A stretch of 64,000 bases of DNA from GCA-2746365 sp963711255. GTDB taxonomy: Bacteria > Pseudomonadota > Gammaproteobacteria > SZUA-229. Below the pieces are notes generated by a model. That model was not told where the DNA came from. It ran no database searches and worked only from the letters and a program-made list of their open reading frames with translations. The stretch is from assembly GCA_963711255.1 (NCBI GenBank), contig CAVQDO010000018.1, positions 62,001-126,000 on the forward strand. The letters are read 5' to 3'. Positions 58,487 through 64,000 of this stretch are shown here, piece after piece (the stretch's first letter is position 1; every line of letters begins with the position of its first letter). The translations under genes were made by a program, and so were the position numbers.

Positions 58487-58711
58487 GGTTTCAGGTTCTG
58501 CGTATTGTTGAAATCAGCCGGAATCATCAGCAATGACTTAGACAGGCATAAATTTTTAGATTCAAAGTATATGAACAAAGTATGTCCCTGCTCTGTCCAC
58601 TTATGTATGAATAGTTAATATTAACAAAGAAACCCTTAAAAACACCTTAAATAATAACTATTACTCAATTATCCATTAATCCAGAACCTATATTAAGAAG
58701 ACTTTAGTCCA

Positions 58712-59200
58712 ATGAAAATGCGCTGGCCCCTGTTATTTATCATAATTCCACTGGTGGAGTTATATTTTATTATCGTTGTAGGTGAAGTCATTGGTGCTTT
58801 CTGGACCGTGATACTGGTGCTGTTGACAGCAATGATTGGCGTTAACCTGTTACGTTTTCAGGGAATGAGTACATTGACCCGGGCGCAGCAGAATATGGCG
58901 CAGGGCCAGATTCCGGCAATGGAAATGATGGAAGGCGTGGCACTGGCTATTGGCGGCATTTTGCTGATTACACCGGGGTTCATTACCGACAGTATCGGTT
59001 TTTTATGCCTGATTCCCGCCACCAGGCAGGCAATGATTCGATTTATAATGGCCCGTGCCAGTATTCACACAGCCTTTTCAGGCCCTGATGGCGGTTTTCA
59101 GTCCAGCAGTCGGCCGCACCGAAACAGCAAAAAAGCGTCAGATCAGTCCCAGGCAAAAGTCGGCCGTACCATCGAGGGCGAATACCGCCGCGAAGACTGA
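58712..59200 (+). CDS. fxsA: FxsA family membrane protein
   Basis: The 162-residue inner-membrane protein has the FxsA features: PLLFIIIPLVELYFIIVVGE at the start, a second helix pair (about 24-45 and 75-100) with LLITPGFITDSIGFL, and a polar C-terminal tail. FxsA was named for relieving phage F exclusion; its cell role is unclear. It lies just upstream of groESL, as in E. coli, but here the CIRCE-type promoter of groES starts 105 bases after its stop. Confidence 0.92.
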   Translation: MKMRWPLLFIIIPLVELYFIIVVGEVIGAFWTVILVLLTAMIGVNLLRFQGMSTLTRAQQNMAQGQIPAMEMMEGVALAIGGILLITPGFITDSIGFLCLIPATRQAMIRFIMARASIHTAFSGPDGGFQSSSRPHRNSKKASDQSQAKVGRTIEGEYRRED

Positions 59201-59304
59201 TTATCGCTCTCGACTCACTATTTTCGCCAATTTTTCAGTTGCAGCCCTTGTAATTCGTAAATTCGACCCAATTAATCAGACAACATTCTTTTGGTGCCTA
59301 TTAC

Positions 59305-59358
59305 TTGACTCCGAAGTATTCGTCATTATGATTAGCACTCACATCAGCCGAGTGCTAA
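59305..59358 (+). promoter_or_regulatory. groES promoter with perfect CIRCE operator
   Basis: TTGACT (59305-59310), a 16-base spacer and TATGAT (59327-59332) form a sigma-70-type promoter. TTAGCACTC (59332-59340), nine bases, GAGTGCTAA (59350-59358) is a perfect match to the CIRCE element bound by the HrcA repressor. It overlaps the -10 and transcription start. HrcA itself is not encoded in the window. Confidence 0.9.
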
Positions 59359-59398
59359 TTCAGATTTTTATTATTTTAAATTTAGAGGAAAACAAGAC

Positions 59399-59689
59399 AT
59401 GAAAATACGTCCATTACACGACCGCGTAGTCGTCAAACGTATGGAAGAAGAACGTACCAGTGCCGGTGGCATAGTTATTCCAGATTCAGCAACCGAAAAG
59501 CCTGTTAAAGGTGAAGTTGTTGCCGTTGGTAATGGCAAAGTAAGTGACTCTGGCGAAGTTCATGCACTGGAAGTAAAAGTGGGTGATCAGGTTTTATTTG
59601 GTAAATACTCGGGCACAGAAATCAAAATTGATGGTGAAGAGATCCTGATTATGCGCGAAGAAGACATCCTGGGTGTAATAGCTGCATAA
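59399..59689 (+). CDS. groES: co-chaperonin GroES
   Basis: GroES caps the GroEL ring. The 96-residue protein has RPLHDRVVVKRMEEERTSAG near the start, with the mobile loop (about 17-33), and the VGDQVLFGKYSGTEIK segment. A TAGAGGAAA ribosome-binding site precedes ATG 59399. It is co-transcribed with groEL, 48 bases downstream, from a CIRCE-controlled promoter. Confidence 0.98.
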   Translation: MKIRPLHDRVVVKRMEEERTSAGGIVIPDSATEKPVKGEVVAVGNGKVSDSGEVHALEVKVGDQVLFGKYSGTEIKIDGEEILIMREEDILGVIAA

Positions 59690-59737
59690 GCTGTCATCAC
59701 GTAAACAAATTAAATATTAGTTAAGAGGAATTTAGAT

Positions 59738-61378
59738 ATGACAGCAAAAGACGTACGTTTTGGCGATGACTCACGTAGCCGCATGGTTAATGGTGTGAAC
59801 ATTCTTGCCAACGCAGTAAAAGTAACATTAGGCCCGAAAGGCCGTAATGTAGTATTAGAAAAATCATTCGGTGCACCAACCATCACCAAAGATGGTGTTT
59901 CTGTTGCAAAAGAAATTGAACTGGAAGACAGATTCGAAAACATGGGTGCGCAGATGGTGAAAGAAGTTTCATCACAAACATCGGATATCGCAGGTGACGG
60001 TACTACCACTGCGACCGTCCTGGCGCAGGGTATTGTTCGTGAAGGCATGAAATCTGTTTCTGCCGGCATGAATCCAATGGACCTGAAACGCGGCATCGAT
60101 AAAGCAACCATTGCTGCTGTTGAAGCATTACGCAAACTGTCAAAACCTTGTGCGGATACCAGTGCAATTGCTCAGGTAGGCACTATTTCTGCAAACTCTG
60201 ACTCAAGTGTTGGCGACATTATTGCTGAAGCGATGGACAAAGTGGGTAAAGAAGGTGTTATCACAGTAGAAGAAGGTACATCGCTGGATAACGAGCTGGA
60301 CATCGTTGAAGGTATGCAGTTTGACCGTGGTTACCTGTCACCTTACTTTGTGAACGATCAGGAAACGATGAGTGCTGACCTGGAAAACCCGTTCGTTTTA
60401 TTGTTCGATAAGAAAATTTCAAACATCCGTGAATTATTGCCAACATTAGAAGCTGTGGCCAAATCAAGCCGTCCGCTGTTAATTGTTGCTGAAGATGTTG
60501 AAGGCGAAGCACTTGCAACATTAGTTGTAAACAGCATGCGCGGCATTGTGAAAGTTTGTGCGGTTAAAGCACCAGGTTTCGGTGATCGTCGTAAAGCTAT
60601 GATGCAGGATCTTGCTGTATTGACTAAAGCTGTTGTAATTTCAGAAGAAGTTGGCCTGTCATTAGAAAAAGCAACTCTGGAAGATTTAGGCACAGCTAAA
60701 CGTATTACAATTACTAAAGAAAACACAGTGATTGTTGACGGTGCTGGTTCTGGTAAAGACATTAAAGCACGTGTTGATCAAATACGTACACAGATTGATA
60801 ATGCCACTTCTGACTACGATATCGAAAAACTTCAGGAACGTGTAGCTAAATTAGCTGGCGGTGTTGCAGTAATTAAAGTTGGTGCGGCAACTGAAGTAGA
60901 AATGAAAGAGAAAAAAGCACGTGTTGAAGATGCTCTGCACGCAACTCGCGCAGCGGTTGAAGAAGGCGTAGTGCCTGGTGGCGGTGTTGCACTGATTCGT
61001 GTATGCGCAGCGGTAGATAAAGTTGTTGGTGATAACCACGACCAGGAAGTTGGTATCGCAATCGCACGCCGTGCAATGGAAGATCCATTACGTCAAATCG
61101 TTACAAATGCAGGTGAAGAAGCATCTGTAGTATTAGCAAATGTTGCAGCCAAGAAAGGTAACTACGGTTATAACGCGGCAACTGGCGAATACGGCGATAT
61201 GATTAAAATGGGTATTCTTGATCCTACAAAAGTTACCCGTACTGCATTACAAAATGCAGCATCTGTAGCTGGCCTGTTAATCACTACTGAATGCATGGTT
61301 GCTGAGATTCCTCAGGAAAATGCACCAGCGGGCGGTGGTGATATGGGTGGTATGGGTGGAATGGGCGGCATGATGTAA
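59738..61378 (+). CDS. groEL: chaperonin GroEL
   Basis: GroEL folds proteins in an ATP-driven double ring. The 546 residues have the ATP site GDGTTTATVLAQ (about 86-97), the apical VEEGTSLDNELDIVEGMQFD region and the C-terminal GGM-rich tail (GGMGGMGGMM). Length is standard. It appears to be the only chaperonin in the window and has no oddities. A strong terminator follows at 61413-61444. Confidence 0.98.
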   Translation: MTAKDVRFGDDSRSRMVNGVNILANAVKVTLGPKGRNVVLEKSFGAPTITKDGVSVAKEIELEDRFENMGAQMVKEVSSQTSDIAGDGTTTATVLAQGIVREGMKSVSAGMNPMDLKRGIDKATIAAVEALRKLSKPCADTSAIAQVGTISANSDSSVGDIIAEAMDKVGKEGVITVEEGTSLDNELDIVEGMQFDRGYLSPYFVNDQETMSADLENPFVLLFDKKISNIRELLPTLEAVAKSSRPLLIVAEDVEGEALATLVVNSMRGIVKVCAVKAPGFGDRRKAMMQDLAVLTKAVVISEEVGLSLEKATLEDLGTAKRITITKENTVIVDGAGSGKDIKARVDQIRTQIDNATSDYDIEKLQERVAKLAGGVAVIKVGAATEVEMKEKKARVEDALHATRAAVEEGVVPGGGVALIRVCAAVDKVVGDNHDQEVGIAIARRAMEDPLRQIVTNAGEEASVVLANVAAKKGNYGYNAATGEYGDMIKMGILDPTKVTRTALQNAASVAGLLITTECMVAEIPQENAPAGGGDMGGMGGMGGMM

Positions 61379-61412
61379 GCTTTTTACATCAGGCGCATTT
61401 ATCCTTAATGCC

Positions 61413-61444
61413 AAAAAAAGCCCCGCTTATGCGGGGCTTTTTTT
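61413..61444 (+). terminator. rho-independent terminator after groEL
   Basis: A-run, AAAGCCCCGC (61418-61427), TTAT loop, GCGGGGCTTT (61431-61440) and a continuing T-run form a canonical terminator 35 bases after the groEL stop. Confidence 0.95.
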
Positions 61445-61572
61445 ATGCCTGGTGAAAGTCGTTATGAAAATCAGTAAGGTGCTTTAACGGCTGCTTTATT
61501 GAAACTGTCCATCAGTAAGAATTGTCACTGTATAATTGGTTTACACTTTCACTACCTGCAGGATAATAAGTC

Positions 61573-61932
61573 ATGATGAGGGCATGTTTTACAATTCTGA
61601 TTTTTCTAGCCTGCACGAATGCTGTCGCTGATGTTCCCGACGAACAGCTCGCGGAGATTGAACACCTGATGACGTTTATCGCAAACAGTCGTTGTATAAT
61701 TAATCGCAATGGTACAGATTACCCGGCGGAAAAGGGCATTGAGCATATTCAAAATAAATATGATTATTTTAGAAATGATATTAATAGCAGCGAAGAGTTT
61801 ATCGAGTATTCAGCGACAAAGAGTACCATGAGCGGGAAGTATTACACGGTGACATGCCCCGGTAAGCAAACCGTGAAAACGCAGGACTGGCTTCTGAATG
61901 AATTAAAACGATTCAGGTCTGCGAATAATTAA
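61573..61932 (+). CDS. DUF5329-family small exported protein
   Basis: The 119-residue protein has a signal peptide (about 1-19, ending AVADVP) and then a helical domain with the pattern EIEHLMTFIANSRCIINRNG, KYDYFRNDINSSEEFIEY and a C-terminal TQDWLLNELKRFR, which I recognise as the DUF5329 family. Two cysteines (about 40 and 96) could form a disulfide. The function is unknown. It is a single gene between groEL and a lysozyme-like lipoprotein gene. Confidence 0.7.
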   Translation: MMRACFTILIFLACTNAVADVPDEQLAEIEHLMTFIANSRCIINRNGTDYPAEKGIEHIQNKYDYFRNDINSSEEFIEYSATKSTMSGKYYTVTCPGKQTVKTQDWLLNELKRFRSANN

Positions 61933-62022
61933 AGATTTAAATTTTATTGAGAGTTAATGTAAGCAATGCGTCGAATAAGTTTACTGGTGCTACCCGGTTT
62001 CAAATATGTGTAAAACTCAAAT

Positions 62023-62616
62023 ATGATAAAAATACTGCCATTGATTGTTGTTTTGTTAACAGGCTGTTCCAGTACGCCGCCAAAAAACATAAATAACAGT
62101 TGCGCCATCTTTGAAGAGAAGGGTGACTGGTATGATGACGCCAAAGACAGTTTTGAGCGCTGGGGTGTTCCTATACATTTGCAACTGGCGTTTATACACC
62201 AGGAGTCACGTTTTAAATACGATGCCAAAACGGAAATGGAATATTTTTTATGGGTTATTCCTATTGGCCGTAAGTCATCCGCTTATGGTTATGCCCAGGT
62301 AAAGGATGGAACCTGGGACTGGTATAGTAAATCAACGCGAAACTGGGGTGCCGACCGCGATGATTTTGATGACGCCGTCGATTTTATTGGCTGGTACGGC
62401 AAGATGAGCTACGATAAATTAAAAATTTCCAAGTGGGATGCCTACAACCAGTACCTTGCTTATCATGAAGGTCATGGTGGTTATAAACGAAAAACATATA
62501 ACAGCAAGCCGTGGCTGATCAAGGTCGCGCGCAAGGTCGACAAGCGTGCTAAAAGTTACCGCGCACAACTGGCTACCTGTGAAGATGAGCTAAATTCCGG
62601 CTGGTGGATTTTTTAA
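62023..62616 (+). CDS. lysozyme-like (SLT-type) lipoprotein
   Basis: The 197-residue protein has a short lipoprotein signal (about 1-15, lipobox LLTGC) and a lytic-transglycosylase-like domain with the catalytic-type glutamate in LAFIHQESRFKYDAKT (about 55-70) and the motif AYGYAQVKDGTWDWY. It probably cleaves peptidoglycan at the outer membrane's inner face. The TAA stop shares its last base with the ATG of the next small gene (TAATG), suggesting coupling. Confidence 0.8.
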   Translation: MIKILPLIVVLLTGCSSTPPKNINNSCAIFEEKGDWYDDAKDSFERWGVPIHLQLAFIHQESRFKYDAKTEMEYFLWVIPIGRKSSAYGYAQVKDGTWDWYSKSTRNWGADRDDFDDAVDFIGWYGKMSYDKLKISKWDAYNQYLAYHEGHGGYKRKTYNSKPWLIKVARKVDKRAKSYRAQLATCEDELNSGWWIF

Positions 62617-62840
62617 TGACTGATAAATTTAAGAGCCCTGGTTCAACATCAGGTTCGACGCAAACCGAAAAACCAGTTCCCGGTGTTACCAGGGAACAAA
62701 GGATTTCAGACGAAGGTCTGCAGCGGCTTGAAAAACATTTGAAGTCAGGTGCAAAGATAAGCCAGCAGGTACTACAGCAGTGGGTGAAGCGATATGGAAA
62801 CGCTGCTACTTTAATTATTGATAAATATAAAAAGGACTAG
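62616..62840 (+). CDS. small hypothetical protein coupled to the lysozyme-like gene
   Basis: I do not recognise this 74-residue protein (start at ATG 62616, sharing one base with the preceding stop). It begins with a serine/threonine/proline-rich, polar region (about 1-28) and ends in a basic helical segment (about 32-74, with KHLKSGAKISQQVLQQWVKR). It has no signal peptide, so it is likely cytoplasmic. The coupling suggests a relation to the preceding gene, but nothing in the sequence says what. Confidence 0.55.
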   Translation: MTDKFKSPGSTSGSTQTEKPVPGVTREQRISDEGLQRLEKHLKSGAKISQQVLQQWVKRYGNAATLIIDKYKKD

Positions 62841-63002
62841 CGCTGTATTTTAGTCCTGTATCTGTCGCCAGGTACGTTGAAGGTGGCAAATTATCAGTGT
62901 TACTGGCAGGGTTTATAACGTATTATATCTGGAAGAATAACGCCCATATTAATTAACCGTCCGATAGCATAACTTCGGGCCATCATATAAGCGGAAAATG
63001 TT

Positions 63003-63710
63003 TTGACTAAACGAATTACATTAACGCAGGCCTGGAATGGAAATGCTGATTGCCTCAACTGCACCATACGCAGTACGGCTCTGTTTGCCGGTTTAACCGA
63101 AGGTGATTTTGAATCTTTACACGAACCTGTTGAACAGATTACGCTTCAGCCTGGTAGCGTGTTATACAAAATCGGTGATAGCGGGCACCATCTTTTCACT
63201 GTTCGCAGCGGTTTAATAAAGCTGGTTCAGTATTTGCCAGATGGTTCACAGCGTATCGTCCGACTGGCATGCGGCGCTGATGTACTGGGACTGGAAATGC
63301 TGTCGGGTGATCAATATGAGCATGAAGCGGTGGTTTTGCGAACCACCGAGTTATGCCGCTATCCAGGCGAAGCGGTTAACCGTCTGAGTCTGCAAAACCC
63401 GAAAATGCATCGCGACCTGATGTCTACCTGGCAAAAAACACTAAATGATGCGGATACCTGGATTACCCGGTTTTCAACCGGTTCGTCGCGTAAACGCATG
63501 GCTAATTTATTACTGTTATTAAGCGAAACAGAAGATCCATCGGATTGCTACCTGTTAAGCAGGGAAGATATCGGTTCAATATTAAGTATAACTATCGAAA
63601 CGGCCAGCCGAACTATTTCAGATTTTAAACGCGCCGGTTTAATTCATGAGATTAGTCATAATCACTTTAGCCTGGATATTCCGGAACTAGAAAGCATCGT
63701 CGAAGGTTAG
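63003..63710 (+). CDS. Crp/FNR-family transcriptional regulator
   Basis: The 235-residue protein has a cyclic-nucleotide-binding-type domain (about 20-140) and a helix-turn-helix (about 185-220) with SREDIGSILSITIETASRTI; the E-x-x-S-R recognition pattern is that of FNR, which reads TTGAT-N4-ATCAA. Cysteines at 17 and 20 (DCLNC) and 118 match three of the four FNR iron-sulfur ligands, but the third N-terminal cysteine is missing; Cys90 may replace it. It starts with TTG 63003. It is next to a truncated haemoglobin gene with an FNR-like box, a probable target. Confidence 0.88.
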   Translation: MTKRITLTQAWNGNADCLNCTIRSTALFAGLTEGDFESLHEPVEQITLQPGSVLYKIGDSGHHLFTVRSGLIKLVQYLPDGSQRIVRLACGADVLGLEMLSGDQYEHEAVVLRTTELCRYPGEAVNRLSLQNPKMHRDLMSTWQKTLNDADTWITRFSTGSSRKRMANLLLLLSETEDPSDCYLLSREDIGSILSITIETASRTISDFKRAGLIHEISHNHFSLDIPELESIVEG

Positions 63711-63793
63711 TCTGCACTCTTTGTGATGGAGAGGTGATGCGTATCTTCTATACCTCAACAAATTGCCTCACGCAGCAAGACTGTATCTAAAAA

Positions 63794-63835
63794 CTGATAA
63801 AAATCAATGATTAAATATTAGTGATCTCTTATAAT
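63794..63835 (+). promoter_or_regulatory. FNR-type box and -10 element upstream of the haemoglobin gene
   Basis: CTGAT-AAAA-ATCAA (63794-63807) differs from the FNR consensus in one base. TATAAT at 63830-63835 is a perfect -10; a start near 63842 would put the box centre at about -41.5, the position of class II FNR-activated promoters. The adjacent FNR-like regulator is the likely binder. Confidence 0.75.
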
Positions 63836-63860
63836 CGACCGCGGGAGGTAGGTGGTTGTT

Positions 63861-64000
63861 ATGAGTGATTTAGCTGAAAGTCTGTATTCTCGCCTCGGTG
63901 GTGAGGCTGTATTACGTGCGTTTGTTGATAAGCTTTATGATGTAATGGAAACAACACCGGAAGTCAGTCATATCAGGGAGATGCATTCGTCAGATTTGTC
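63861..64000 (+). CDS. truncated haemoglobin, N-terminal part (3' end outside window)
   Basis: About 46 residues are visible, starting MSDLAESLYSRLGGEAVLRA with a GGGAGGTAGGTGG ribosome-binding region just upstream. The LYSRLGGEAVLRAFVDKLYD pattern is that of the truncated (2-on-2) haemoglobin family, probably group II or a close relative. These bind oxygen or nitric oxide. The haem-binding histidine is beyond the window edge. Its promoter has an FNR-type box, and an FNR-like gene lies just upstream. Confidence 0.8.
   Translation, partial: MSDLAESLYSRLGGEAVLRAFVDKLYDVMETTPEVSHIREMHSSDL

Overview
The window is a stretch of chromosome from a respiring, Gram-negative gammaproteobacterium. Evidence: the Lpt and Mla envelope transport systems, Kdo synthesis, rpoN next to hpf/ptsN/rapZ, petABC followed by sspA-sspB, and the rsmI / lpoA-yraN-diaA divergent block are all arranged as is typical for that class. 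The genus cannot be named from sequence alone. It is mostly housekeeping DNA with intact genes. There is no tRNA, rRNA, CRISPR array, insertion sequence or prophage that I can see.

Layout. 1-2.9 kb: end of a D-amino-acid aminotransferase gene, then ybeD-lipB-lipA (lipoate synthesis and transfer) and a membrane-tethered glutaredoxin. 2.9-7 kb: a NUDIX hydrolase, a small secreted protein, and a lexA / Y-family polymerase / HigA-like cassette with palindromic operators. 7-11 kb: a signalling island (Ser/Thr kinase with TPR-like C-terminus, PP2C phosphatase, class III cyclase fused to an FHA domain). 11-17 kb: pyruvate dehydrogenase aceE-aceF-lpdA. 17.3-20.8 kb: argG, a Bax-like glucosaminidase and mgtE. 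21.7-33.1 kb: one long leftward block with a regulatory PTS (EI, HPr, EIIA-Man, HPr kinase, EIIA-Ntr, RapZ), hpf, rpoN, lptB-lptA-lptC, kdsC, kdsD and a Ca2+/Na+ exchanger. 33-40.6 kb: rightward mlaFEDCB-murA-hisG-hisD. 40.7-48.4 kb: hsp20, hisC, a DegS-type protease, the cytochrome bc1 operon petABC, sspAB, diaA. 48.4-55.7 kb: yraN, lpoA, rsmI, a TraB-family protein, accC-accB-aroQ and a TlpA-like thioredoxin. 56.6-64 kb: dsbD, fxsA, a CIRCE-controlled groES-groEL operon, small envelope proteins, an FNR-like regulator and the start of a truncated haemoglobin gene.

How parts work together. lipB and lipA supply the lipoyl groups needed by aceF and by the lipoyl domain fused to the E3 subunit here. 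The PTS proteins have no sugar permease, so they probably act as a regulatory relay; their genes sit beside rpoN, lpt and kds, linking carbon/nitrogen status to envelope synthesis. The FNR-like protein and the haemoglobin gene are neighbours, and an FNR-type box lies at about -41.5 of the haemoglobin promoter.

The most unusual content is non-coding. Two copies of a roughly 0.7 kb nested palindrome (20951-21650 and 55862-56600) lie in opposite orientation about 35 kb apart, each made of many smaller hairpins. Three short CCACAGAG-type hairpin repeats cluster around the PDH genes and argG, and a perfect 27-bp inverted repeat sits between lexA and the polymerase gene. Other points: petB appears to carry a one-base frameshift at its start codon, and the 3' end of hsp20 has been tandemly duplicated, stop codon included.
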